Source: Flavobacterium psychrophilum DSM 3660 = ATCC 49418
Lineage (GTDB): Bacteria > Bacteroidota > Bacteroidia > Flavobacteriales > Flavobacteriaceae
DNA length: 60,253 bases
Reading direction: 5' to 3'
Assembly (NCBI RefSeq): GCF_002217405.1
Contig: NZ_MUHE01000002.1
Span: 1 to 60,253, forward strand
Within the stretch, counting starts at the first letter, position 1. Each line of letters opens with the position of its first letter. Positions 18,563-27,357 of this stretch are shown here, in pieces. The notes below the pieces were generated by a model. The model had not been told where the DNA came from. It did not search any database and was given only the letters and a program-made list of their open reading frames with translations. The position numbers and the translations under genes were made by a program.

Positions 18563-19013
18563 ATTTGTATTGGTGTTGTGCGTCATCGAAGACTTGTATT
18601 GTTACTTGTTTGTTTATTAAATTGGTAAATTTTTCTTGGTAACGTGTTGCTTTTACTAAGTGATTATCTATCCAGTGGTAATTGCCTCCTCGTGGTTTTC
18701 CCATGAGTATTCTGTGGTATTTGAATCCGTGCTTGTCGAGCCAGATTTTGGTATATTTTCGATATTCTTCGGTTCTTGAGGTAAAAAAATAGATGATGTG
18801 TTCTTCGTCGTACCATTTGTTTAGTGTTGCTAGTGCCTCTGGATATAATTGTCCTCTTAGCATTCGTTCTGGTTGTTCGTTTAGAATATCATCGCAAATG
18901 GTTCCGCCTATGCCTATTAGATAGTTTTTTATACCCTCAGAAAGTATAGGACTTATGGTTTGTCCGTTTTCTGAAATTGCTATTAGGGTTTTATCTAAAT
19001 ATTCGATGCTCAT
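18531..19013 (-). CDS. HAD-like protein lacking the catalytic aspartates
   Basis: 160 residues with the outline of a HAD phosphatase. Motif II is visible in YFFTSRTEEYR and a late acidic motif in VFDDA, with the family block GKPRGGNYHWIDNHLVKATRY. Motif I, normally DxDGT, reads GIGGT (Gly34, Gly36), so both the nucleophile and the acid/base Asp are missing. Related flavobacterial proteins are often called 'phosphoheptose isomerase', which the sequence does not support. It sits between the two iron-sulfur proteins. A binding or structural role is possible. Confidence 0.7.
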   Translation of the reverse strand: MSIEYLDKTLIAISENGQTISPILSEGIKNYLIGIGGTICDDILNEQPERMLRGQLYPEALATLNKWYDEEHIIYFFTSRTEEYRKYTKIWLDKHGFKYHRILMGKPRGGNYHWIDNHLVKATRYQEKFTNLINKQVTIQVFDDAQHQYKFGYLFNCLIY

Positions 19014-19028
19014 TGTAATGTTTCTTTA

Positions 19029-19073
19029 CGTTGTATGCTGCATGAGGGATTACTTTGCCAGTTCGCTGTTTTA
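19029..19073 (+). repeat. GATTGCTTTGCC-type dispersed repeat, copy 2
   Basis: GATTACTTTGCC, AGTTC, then GCTGTTT resembles the copy at 16828-16915. It adjoins stem-loop copy D directly, suggesting that the two repeat types may travel together. Confidence 0.4.
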
Positions 19074-19074
19074 G

Positions 19075-19160
19075 GCTCTAGTGAGACGGTATCCTTTTTT
19101 TGAGGCTTTTCGCCGAAAAAAAAGATATAGCCCAAAGCCCACCCTTTTCGGGTTACCCCA
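19075..19160 (+). repeat. Dispersed stem-loop element, copy D
   Basis: GGCTCTAGTGAGACGGTATCC is followed by a hairpin CTTTTTTT/AAAAAAAG with tip GGC-TTTTC-GCC, then GATATAGCCCAAAGCCC. Compared with copy C, whose tip is GCC-TTTTC-GGC, both sides of the stem differ yet pair, which is compensatory change. It lies between the HAD-like and ferredoxin-like genes. Confidence 0.6.
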
Positions 19161-19171
19161 AAAATATTATT

Positions 19172-20497
19172 TTATTCATTTTTCCAATTTAGTCGGTCTT
19201 GTTGGTTGTATTGCCATGGGGCGCTGTTATTTTCGATATTTGTCATCATAGCATTTAGTGGCTGTGGTGCAGCACTTTGCTCCATGACAAGGTAACGACG
19301 CATGTCGATAATAATTGATAATGGGCTAATGTTTACGGGGCATTCTTCAACGCAAGCATTGCAGGAAGTACATGCCCAGAGTTCTTCGGGTGTGATGTAA
19401 TCGCCTAGTAGGAATTTTGAGTCTGGTATGAATACACCTTTGTTGGCATCGATATTATTTCCTACTTCGACCAAACGGTCACGAGTATCCATCATGATTT
19501 TTCTTGGCGATAATTTTTTCCCCGTTTGGTTGGCTGGACATGATGAGGTGCATCGACCGCATTCTGTACAAGTATAGGCGTTTAGTAACTGAACCCAATT
19601 TAGGTCTTGCACGTCTTGTGCTCCAAATTTGCTTACAACGGCATTGCTCTCTGGTGCTGGTGCTGCAAATGGATCGGCATTAGGATCCATCATTAGTTTT
19701 ACTTCTTTTGTTACACTTTCTAGATTGTCGAACTGTCCTTGTGGCTTTAAGTTTGCAAAATAAGTGTTTGGGAAGGCTAGTAATATGTGTAAATGTTTTG
19801 AGAAGTATAGATAATTTAGGAATACTAAAATGCCGCAAATGTGTATCCACCATGCACCACGTTCGATCATTATTACTAATGATTCAGACATTCCGTTGAA
19901 GATTGGTTCTAAAAATTGCGATATCGGGAATGAACCTACTTTGTGGTATTCACCTACGTTTAATAGTTGTAAGTGATAATCGGCGGCGTTCATTAATAGG
20001 AATAATGACATTAAAACTATTTCGAAATATAAGATGTAGTTTGCGTCTGATTTTGGCCAGCCTTTTAAGTCTGAATGTATGAATCTTTTTAGTTTGATGA
20101 TGTTTCTTCTTATCCAGAATGCGATTACTGCTACTAGTACTAATAGGGCTAGTATTTCGAATGAACCAATTAGTAGGTTATATAATGTGCCTAAAAACGA
20201 GAATATTCTGTGGGTGCCAAATAATCCGTCGATAATGATTTCTAGCACTTCGAGATTGATTACTACGAATCCTACATAAACAAATATATGAAGGATTCCT
20301 GCTACTGGACGTTTGACCATTTTTGATTGTCCGAGTGCGATCATGGCCATGTTTTTCCATCTTGCTGATGGATTGTCAGATCTGTTTATCTCCTGTCCTA
20401 ATTTTATGTTTCGGATTATTTTTTTGACATTGATGGCAAAATACCCGATTCCTATAGACAGGATAATGAAGAATAATATATTATCTAAATAGCTCAT
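19172..20497 (-). CDS. Membrane-bound 4Fe-4S ferredoxin-type oxidoreductase subunit (HdrC/HdrE-like fusion)
   Basis: 441 residues. The N-terminal half has five to six membrane helices with conserved His residues of the kind that hold heme in NarI/HdrE-like domains. The C-terminal part holds two 4Fe-4S motifs, CTECGRCTSSCP near 306 and CTSCNACVEECP near 374. With the downstream CCG protein it makes a plausible membrane complex passing electrons between the quinone pool and an unidentified partner. The MCE/MlaD gene lies just 17 bases upstream, so they share an mRNA. Confidence 0.87.
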   Translation of the reverse strand: MSYLDNILFFIILSIGIGYFAINVKKIIRNIKLGQEINRSDNPSARWKNMAMIALGQSKMVKRPVAGILHIFVYVGFVVINLEVLEIIIDGLFGTHRIFSFLGTLYNLLIGSFEILALLVLVAVIAFWIRRNIIKLKRFIHSDLKGWPKSDANYILYFEIVLMSLFLLMNAADYHLQLLNVGEYHKVGSFPISQFLEPIFNGMSESLVIMIERGAWWIHICGILVFLNYLYFSKHLHILLAFPNTYFANLKPQGQFDNLESVTKEVKLMMDPNADPFAAPAPESNAVVSKFGAQDVQDLNWVQLLNAYTCTECGRCTSSCPANQTGKKLSPRKIMMDTRDRLVEVGNNIDANKGVFIPDSKFLLGDYITPEELWACTSCNACVEECPVNISPLSIIIDMRRYLVMEQSAAPQPLNAMMTNIENNSAPWQYNQQDRLNWKNE

Positions 20498-20514
20498 AAA
20501 TAGTTATTTGTGTT

Positions 20515-21465
20515 TTATTTTTTTTGTACTGCTTGTTCTATATATGGTTTTTCTTTTTTGCCAAAAAGAGAAACATTGACATATCTTGTTGGGTGTAATC
20601 GTACGTCTTGTAATAATAACTCTAGCTCTTTTGATGCTTTAGATAGGTTAGTGTACATGGCGTCGTCTTTTAATAATTTGCCCATGGTTCCTTTTCCTGA
20701 TTCTAGATTAGCCACAATAGCATTAACATTAGTTAATGTTGCATCTAGATTTTTTACTGTTGCACCTAGATTTGCTTTGTCTAAATCGGAAGAAATTTTG
20801 GCAAAATTTTGGGTAGTTTTGTCTAAATTACCTAGTGCGCTTCCTAATTTTACTTTATTCTCTATTAAAATACCATCAATATCCGATGAAACTTTACCAA
20901 AATTAGTCATTGTTTTATTTAATCCTGCAATTGCATTTTTTAAATTTGTTTGTGTTTGAGCATCTAAAACTGTATTTACGTTTGTTATTAGTGCGTCTGC
21001 ATTTGCTAAAACTTTATCTAGGCGAGCTTGAAGTGGTTCTAGTTTTTGTCCTAAAGCGTCTGTAAGTCCTAATTTTATTCCTGATAACAACTTATCGCCA
21101 TCGTTAGTTATATTGGCATCTTTATAATTAGGAATAATTGCTATTTGTTTGCCTGCAATAACCCCTGGCTCATAAATTTGTGCGATACTTGTTTTTGAGA
21201 TTGGAAACTCATCATCGTCTATTTGAAGCTCAACCAGTAGTTTTCCGTTTGTATTAAGTGTTATCGAATTTACTTTTCCTATTACTTTTCCGCTTACTGT
21301 TATTGGTGCTGATGTTGCCAACCCTTCTACATTATCGTATTCGACAAATAGTTTTTTGTGACTGTTAAACAAATTTTGTCCTTTTAGGAAGCTGTACCCC
21401 CAAATAAATAACAAAATGGAGGCAATAACTAATATGGCGGTTTTAATTTCTCTAGTGATTTTCAA
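20515..21465 (-). CDS. MlaD/MCE-family protein
   Basis: An inner-membrane anchor (REIKTAILVIASILLFIWGY) is followed by one MCE domain (about residues 30-110, VEYDNVEGLATSAPITVSG) and a long helical tail of heptad-like repeats about residues 150-300. MCE proteins of this kind bind phospholipids and bridge the periplasm in Mla-type lipid traffic. Start: a TTG at 21465 gives LKITREIKT, the usual family start; another TTG at 21483 would add six residues. No MlaE/MlaF gene is in the window. Confidence 0.88.
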   Translation of the reverse strand: MKITREIKTAILVIASILLFIWGYSFLKGQNLFNSHKKLFVEYDNVEGLATSAPITVSGKVIGKVNSITLNTNGKLLVELQIDDDEFPISKTSIAQIYEPGVIAGKQIAIIPNYKDANITNDGDKLLSGIKLGLTDALGQKLEPLQARLDKVLANADALITNVNTVLDAQTQTNLKNAIAGLNKTMTNFGKVSSDIDGILIENKVKLGSALGNLDKTTQNFAKISSDLDKANLGATVKNLDATLTNVNAIVANLESGKGTMGKLLKDDAMYTNLSKASKELELLLQDVRLHPTRYVNVSLFGKKEKPYIEQAVQKK

Positions 21466-21505
21466 GGTAAATATTTTTAACAAAATTAATAAATTCTTAT
21501 TACGA

Positions 21506-22675
21506 TTACTTTTTTAATGCTTCATTTAGGCTAATTTTTATTCCGTTTTTAAATACTACTATAAATGCGGAATCATAGCCTTTAGTTTTTGCTTCTAGCA
21601 ATTGCATTTTGGCCACAAGATAATCGTTTGTTTCTCCATACATGTATTTGTAGTATTCTTTTTCTAAAACAAATGAAATCTTATCTAAACCATTAAAATT
21701 TTTCGGTTTTGCTTCAATTTTAGAGGCACTTGCTTTTAGTTGAACTTTAAAAATTACTTTACTTGTATCTATTTTTTTAGTATCTACTATTTTTTTTTGT
21801 TCTTTTGATGTGTCTTTAGCCTGAACTGGTAGGGTTACTTTTGGTGTAGAATCTTTTATTTCTGGTTTTTCGTATTTTTTAATATCAATAACTGGTACAG
21901 TTCCGCCAAAATATTCGGCTTTCATTCTAAAAACTGCATCGGCAATAGTTTTTGCGATATTTTGTTGTCCTTCTTCAGAATTTAGATAAGTTCCTTCGTC
22001 GAGATTAGAAATAAATCCAGTTTCTACAAGGACTCTTGGCATAAATGCTTTGTGTAATACCATAAATGGTGCTTGTGCAACACCACGGGATTTTCTGTTT
22101 AACTTATTTTCTAACCCCTCTTGAATTTTACTTGCTAATTCGATACTTTGATCTAAATATTCTTCTTGTGCTATTGTTGCGCTAATTAGTGATTCTGGAG
22201 AATTAGGGTCATATCCTGAATATTTTTTCTTATAATTATCTTCTAAAGTAATTACTGCATTCTCTTTTTTTGCAATAGCAAGACTCGATGCGCTTTTAGA
22301 AAGTCCCATAACAAACGTTTCAGAACCGTAAGCGTCATTGTTCTTATTTGCATTACAATGTATAGACACGAAAAAGTTTGCGCTTGCTCTATTGGCAATA
22401 TTAGCTCTTTCAACTAAATCTACAAAAGTATCATTGTTTCTTGTATATATAACCTGCACGTTAGGATCTAGTTCTAATATCTTGCCCAATTTAAGAACTA
22501 TTGCTAAATTTATATTTTTTTCGACAAAACCATGATATGTTGCACCAAAATCATGATTACCATGTCCGGCATCTAAAACAACTTTAAATTTATAATTTGT
22601 TTGTGCTAAAGCATTTGCAACAAAAAATAACGATAAGATAAAAACTAAAGGTTTAATTTTTAATGTAAATTTCAT
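21506..22675 (-). CDS. N-acetylmuramoyl-L-alanine amidase with SPOR-like C-terminus
   Basis: 389 residues. A signal peptide (ending NALAQ) is followed by an Amidase_3 domain with zinc ligands His38 (DAGHGNHD), Glu52 and His106 (SIHCNA) and catalytic Glu218 (LVETGFIS). It splits the glycan-peptide bond in peptidoglycan, typically during division. After a Lys/Thr-rich linker, residues about 305-389 look like a SPOR-type fold that binds denuded glycan. The MCE gene follows 40 bases downstream; the LptD-like gene diverges upstream. Confidence 0.92.
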   Translation of the reverse strand: MKFTLKIKPLVFILSLFFVANALAQTNYKFKVVLDAGHGNHDFGATYHGFVEKNINLAIVLKLGKILELDPNVQVIYTRNNDTFVDLVERANIANRASANFFVSIHCNANKNNDAYGSETFVMGLSKSASSLAIAKKENAVITLEDNYKKKYSGYDPNSPESLISATIAQEEYLDQSIELASKIQEGLENKLNRKSRGVAQAPFMVLHKAFMPRVLVETGFISNLDEGTYLNSEEGQQNIAKTIADAVFRMKAEYFGGTVPVIDIKKYEKPEIKDSTPKVTLPVQAKDTSKEQKKIVDTKKIDTSKVIFKVQLKASASKIEAKPKNFNGLDKISFVLEKEYYKYMYGETNDYLVAKMQLLEAKTKGYDSAFIVVFKNGIKISLNEALKK

Positions 22676-22753
22676 ACTTGTCTTTTTTATAAATGACCAT
22701 AAAAGGTTATAATTTTACTAAATGCTTAATTTTTTTAAAAATAGATTGTAAGT

Positions 22754-25447
22754 TTGTCACTTCAAAAATTAAGACATATTTTTACAAAAATAGTATTTAT
22801 AGCGTTGCGTACAAACTTATTTCATATCGTTTTTTTAGCTTTTTTATTAACTTCTAGTTATAACACTTCTTATAGCCAGGAGTTACGAGAAAAAAGCACT
22901 TCAATACCCTCTAAAAACCAGAAAGATAGCATAAATATTGGTATCAAAAAAGATAGTGTTACTAAAAAAAAGGCACTACTTGAGGGTCAGATTAAATACA
23001 AATCGAAAAATTATGCTAAAATAAATCAAAAAAAGAGGCAAATTACCTTGTATGACAAGGCAGAAGTTTATTATAAAGATATCGAACTCAAAGCTGGAAC
23101 TATTGTTATAGATTACGAAAAAAGCGAAGTTTATGCCGGAAGAATAAAAGATTCTGCCAATTCATATTCTCAATATCCTTATTTTAAACAAGGAAATAAT
23201 ATTGTCGAACCAGATTCGATTCGATTTAATTTTAAAACAAAAAAAGCCTTAATTTGGAATTCTAGGACAGACCAAGACCAATTTAAAGTAAAAGGAGAAA
23301 TTACCAAAAGAGAAAATGATTCTGTTTATTTCATAAAAAATGCTCGTTTTACCACTTCGAAAAATTTAGAAGACCCTGAATATTATTTTTTGGCTCGAAA
23401 AATAAAATTAGTACCTGGAAAAAAGGTCGTAACAGGATTTACAAATATGGTTATTGTAGGAGTTCCTACTCCCCTTGCCATCCCATTTGCTTATTTTCCG
23501 TTATCGAAAGAACGCAGTGTATCAGGAATAATTATTCCAACTTTTGGAGATTCTAATGCGCAAGGCTATTTTTTACAAAACGGAGGTTACTATTTTGCCT
23601 TAAGCAAGCACTACGATTTAGCAGTTTTAGGCGATTATTATACAAATGGAAGTTTTGCTTTTAGGGCAGAAACTAGTTATGCAAAAATTTATAAATACCG
23701 TGGTAACTTTAGTTTTAAATTTGAAAATCAGATTGCTGGCGAACGTGGTTTGCCAGGATACCTAAAAAATAATATATATAATTTGCAATGGAGTCATGCT
23801 CCAGACCCAAAAGCAACACCAAATTCTAGATTTTCGGCATCGGTAAACTTAGGAAGCACTAAATATTTTAAAAACTCATTTAATCAAATAAATACTTCAG
23901 CCTCTTTAAACAACACTTTAAGTTCATCTATATCCTACTCAAAAACGTTCAATACAGTACCACAAGCTAATATTGCCATTATTGCAAACCATAGCCAGAA
24001 CACGAATACAGGTCAGATAAACATGACACTGCCAACTGTAACGGCTAGTTTAGACAGAATATATCCTTTTGCAAAAAGGGCAGAATCTAAAAAAGGTTTT
24101 ATAAAAAACATTAACTTTACTTATGGCTTATCTGCACGAAACGAGATACAAACAGTCGAATCGTTATTTTTTAAACCACAAATGTTTAATGATGCAAAGA
24201 ATGGCATGCAACAAACTATTCCTTTAAGTAGTAGTTTTAAAGTTTTAAAACACCTAAACATATCTACATCAAGCAACTATACAGAAACCTGGTATATAAA
24301 AACAATCGAAAAAAAGTATAATGCACTAACAAATCTAGTCGATGAAACAACAAAAAATGGTTTTGATGCCTTTAGAACCTATAATTTTAATACAGGCTTA
24401 GCAACTACCATTTACGGAACTTTCAACATTAGTAAAGACAAGAAAATTCAGGCTATTCGTCATGTAATGACACCAAGTTTAAGCTATACTTATAAGCCGA
24501 GTTTCGAAAAATATTATGACACTTATGCCTCCGATGGAAGCGGAAAAATGGCAGATTATACCCGTTTTGAAAAAGGAATTTTTGGTGCACCAGACAAGTA
24601 TTTTTCTAATAATTTAAATTTTTCAGTAAATAATACTTTTGAAGCAAAAGTTAGAGATCGTGATTCGACAAAAGTAGAACCAAAAAAAATTATGCTACTC
24701 AATAATCTTCAGTTTTCGACAGGATATAACATGAGTGCCCAAAACGGAGCGCAAGCTTGGCAACCTGTTCGAGTTAGTGGTGGTACAAATCTATTTAAAG
24801 AAAAAATGAATGTCAATTTTGCTGCCACATTAAATCCCTATGCGATAGACGCAAATGGAAATCCTCTAAATATACTTAATATTAATAATGGTGGGAGTCT
24901 TTTTAGAATGACCAGCGCAAATATGACTCTTAATTATTCTTTATCTAGTAAAAAAGATGACAAAAAGAAAGAAGATCCCCTGCATAATAAAGGATTGCAA
25001 AACGGAGGAAGAGAAGATGATTTATTTGGTAAAACTACCGATTTTAGTAACAGACAAGAAAGTCAGTTTGGAAAAGATGATAAGGAAGATAGGTTTGCAG
25101 GATTCTTTAAAGCTCAAATTCCTTGGGATTTAAAACTAGCTTATTCGCTAACTTATAGTAATGACAAACGAGAGACAAAAATAACCAGTAGCTCACTTAT
25201 GTTTTCTGGAAATATAGATATTACCCCGAAATGGAAAGCTGGCGTTTCCTCTGGTTACGATTTTGTGCAAAATGGTGTTACTTACACCCAATTGCGTTTT
25301 GAAAGAGATTTATTAAGCTGGCGAATGAATTTTAATTGGATGCCTTTTGGAAATCAGGCTTCATGGTATTTCTTTATAGGAATTAGCTCATCGGTACTGA
25401 GCGACATTAAGTGGGACAAACGCAATACAGCCGATAAAAAACTTTAA
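22754..25447 (+). CDS. LptD-like outer-membrane LPS assembly protein
   Basis: 897 residues. After a signal peptide (ending YNTSYSQ) comes an OstA/LptA-like beta-jellyroll (about residues 70-200), then a long C-terminal barrel with many alternating aromatic strands. LptD inserts lipopolysaccharide into the outer leaflet. The family in Bacteroidota is described as putative LptD. The start is a TTG; an exact TAAGTTTG overlaps it, so a start at TTG 22805, which leaves the signal peptide intact, is also possible. Divergent from the amidase gene. Confidence 0.85.
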   Translation: MSLQKLRHIFTKIVFIALRTNLFHIVFLAFLLTSSYNTSYSQELREKSTSIPSKNQKDSINIGIKKDSVTKKKALLEGQIKYKSKNYAKINQKKRQITLYDKAEVYYKDIELKAGTIVIDYEKSEVYAGRIKDSANSYSQYPYFKQGNNIVEPDSIRFNFKTKKALIWNSRTDQDQFKVKGEITKRENDSVYFIKNARFTTSKNLEDPEYYFLARKIKLVPGKKVVTGFTNMVIVGVPTPLAIPFAYFPLSKERSVSGIIIPTFGDSNAQGYFLQNGGYYFALSKHYDLAVLGDYYTNGSFAFRAETSYAKIYKYRGNFSFKFENQIAGERGLPGYLKNNIYNLQWSHAPDPKATPNSRFSASVNLGSTKYFKNSFNQINTSASLNNTLSSSISYSKTFNTVPQANIAIIANHSQNTNTGQINMTLPTVTASLDRIYPFAKRAESKKGFIKNINFTYGLSARNEIQTVESLFFKPQMFNDAKNGMQQTIPLSSSFKVLKHLNISTSSNYTETWYIKTIEKKYNALTNLVDETTKNGFDAFRTYNFNTGLATTIYGTFNISKDKKIQAIRHVMTPSLSYTYKPSFEKYYDTYASDGSGKMADYTRFEKGIFGAPDKYFSNNLNFSVNNTFEAKVRDRDSTKVEPKKIMLLNNLQFSTGYNMSAQNGAQAWQPVRVSGGTNLFKEKMNVNFAATLNPYAIDANGNPLNILNINNGGSLFRMTSANMTLNYSLSSKKDDKKKEDPLHNKGLQNGGREDDLFGKTTDFSNRQESQFGKDDKEDRFAGFFKAQIPWDLKLAYSLTYSNDKRETKITSSSLMFSGNIDITPKWKAGVSSGYDFVQNGVTYTQLRFERDLLSWRMNFNWMPFGNQASWYFFIGISSSVLSDIKWDKRNTADKKL

Positions 25448-25478
25448 TTTCAGATTATATAAACCTAAAAACAAAAGA

Positions 25479-25859
25479 ATGAAAAAAATAATTTTTACAG
25501 ACAAAGCCCCTGCCCCTATTGGTCCATACAACCAAGCAGTTTTAAGCGGAAATACGTTATATACATCGGGACAAATAGCTATAAATCCTGCCACAGGAAA
25601 TTTAGTTCTAGATACTATTGAAATAGAAACCGAACAAGTTATGCAAAATCTAAAAGCAGTTCTCGAAGCAGCTAACATGACTTTTGATGATGTAATAAAA
25701 ACAACCATTTTTATCATGAATATGGAAGATTTTGCAAGGATAAATACTATTTATGGAAAGTATTTTACAGAACAATCTGCACCAGCAAGAGAAACAGTTC
25801 AGGTAGCTTGTTTGCCAAAAAATGTAAACATAGAAATATCAGTCATTGCAGTGAAGTAA
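25479..25859 (+). CDS. RidA-family enamine/imine deaminase
   Basis: 126 residues, standard length for the RidA/YjgF/UK114 family. Hallmarks are GPYNQAV near residue 15, Arg104 in APARETVQVA and Glu119 near the C-terminus. Known members hydrolyse 2-aminoacrylate and related imines released by PLP enzymes. It starts 31 bases after the LptD-like gene and may share its transcript. Confidence 0.93.
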   Translation: MKKIIFTDKAPAPIGPYNQAVLSGNTLYTSGQIAINPATGNLVLDTIEIETEQVMQNLKAVLEAANMTFDDVIKTTIFIMNMEDFARINTIYGKYFTEQSAPARETVQVACLPKNVNIEISVIAVK

Positions 25860-25901
25860 TTTTTGTATATACTACACTTTTTACTCAAATTTTTTATATA
25901 A

Positions 25902-25945
25902 AAACACCCCCGAAACGTATTTAACATTTCGGGGGTGTTTCTTTT
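25902..25945. terminator. Strong bidirectional terminator after ridA-like gene
   Basis: AAACACCCCCGAAA (25902-25915) pairs perfectly with 25927-25940 over 14 bp, with T run after it and A run before it. It lies between two convergent genes and probably ends both. Confidence 0.9.
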
Positions 25946-25961
25946 TACAAACTCTTTTTAA

Positions 25962-27275
25962 CTATTTTTTTGCTTTTAATGCTTTCGATTTTTCAGTCAT
26001 ATCGAGCGCATTATACACATTAAGTAGCACTCCTTTTATCTGATCATCTCCTACAAAAAGTTCTTCGGCTTTTTCTAAATATGGCAATGAAGATTTGTAT
26101 AATTCTCGTTTTTTAGCTTTTAATACATCGTATTTTTTATTATCTGCTGGAGTGGTACCAAGCTTATTCATTTGTTCTGATAGCTTTACTTCTCCCTCTA
26201 ATTTTAAAAGCGCAAGGTTTAAATAAGCTTCTTTATATTGGGGATCAATTTCTATTGCTTTCAAATAATTTTTTTCGGCCTCAGCTTGACCGTCTTTAGC
26301 TTTTCCAGAAATAACACCTAAATTGAAAAACAAATCTGCATCATTTGGATTTTTAAGTAAAACCTCACCGATTAATTTTTTATAGGTATCGTAATCCTCT
26401 GTTTTTAAATATAAATTTGCTTCAGTAATTATTAGTGAAGTATCGTCTGGATTGGTAAGTTTTGCATCGATAATTGCTTTTTTTGCTCCTGGAATATCAT
26501 TTTTACCAATATATGATTCGACAATATTCTTATCGATACGCCCTTTTTTAGAAGGGGTTTTCTCTACTTTTGGGTCTGTATGTGTTCCTGTTTTTACGGC
26601 AAGATCTCTTTCTGCAATTGTACTAAAAGCATTATATTGGTCATTTAATTTGTTTTTTGCAATATAACTTGTTGATTCTCCTGTATATTTTTGTGCATTC
26701 AATTCATTATAATACTCAATTGCTTTGTCGTATTCTTGCCCACTGGTAGCATATTCAGCAGCAATATAAAGTCTTTCTAAATCTTTTTTATCTAATTGAT
26801 AAATTAAATGTGCTGCTTGAGAAACTTCTTTATATTTTTTTTGACCATCTAGTGTAATTACATATTCCCATAATATGGGTTTGAAGTTTTTTACTGTTTC
26901 AATAATTTTATCTGTATAAAGTTTTTTTCCTGTTTTCTTTTCGAAATCTAACGTTGCATTTAGTCCTAAAGATAAATTAGAAATGGTTTGCATGTTTACA
27001 AAATTAGATTTTTGTATTGAAGTTGCATTTGCTCCTAAAGCATTTATTTCTAAAATAGGCAACATACATTTATAGAATTCAGAATAAACCTTGTCTTCTT
27101 CTTCAATAGCTACGTCTCCAAATTTCATAGCATATTTTTTGTAGTCTGCTAAATCATTATCGGTAATTACTTCTTTTGTATATATTTTTTTTAATGCTTT
27201 CATTTCATCCTTTTGCGCAAATGTTGCTAAAGAGAAAAATAACAATCCTGTAATTATTTTAGATTTTGTATTCAT
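25962..27275 (-). CDS. Tetratricopeptide-repeat protein, exported
   Basis: About 437 residues. ATG 27275 gives MNTKSKIITGLLFFSLATFAQ, a clean signal peptide; a TTG at 27287 would only add four residues. TPR-like helices occur in the middle (LYIAAEYATSGQEYDKAIEYYNEL is one) and again near residues 310-370 (LFFNLGVISG, AYLNLALLK). Probably a periplasmic or outer-membrane-associated scaffold. No catalytic motif. It lies downstream of gyrA in the same direction but across a hairpin. Confidence 0.85.
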   Translation of the reverse strand: MNTKSKIITGLLFFSLATFAQKDEMKALKKIYTKEVITDNDLADYKKYAMKFGDVAIEEEDKVYSEFYKCMLPILEINALGANATSIQKSNFVNMQTISNLSLGLNATLDFEKKTGKKLYTDKIIETVKNFKPILWEYVITLDGQKKYKEVSQAAHLIYQLDKKDLERLYIAAEYATSGQEYDKAIEYYNELNAQKYTGESTSYIAKNKLNDQYNAFSTIAERDLAVKTGTHTDPKVEKTPSKKGRIDKNIVESYIGKNDIPGAKKAIIDAKLTNPDDTSLIITEANLYLKTEDYDTYKKLIGEVLLKNPNDADLFFNLGVISGKAKDGQAEAEKNYLKAIEIDPQYKEAYLNLALLKLEGEVKLSEQMNKLGTTPADNKKYDVLKAKKRELYKSSLPYLEKAEELFVGDDQIKGVLLNVYNALDMTEKSKALKAKK

Positions 27276-27310
27276 TTTTTGTACCAATTATTTTATTTAT
27301 TTATGGGGTT

Positions 27311-27350
27311 TAAAATAGGATTTTTAATATCTATTAAAAATCCTATTTTA
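27311..27350. terminator. Hairpin after gyrA
   Basis: 17-bp perfect arms (27311-27327 and 27334-27350), with core TAAAATAGGATTTTTAA, lie 7 bases beyond the gyrA stop. This separates gyrA from the downstream TPR gene, which must then have its own promoter or depend on read-through. Confidence 0.75.
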
Positions 27351-27357
27351 TATATTA

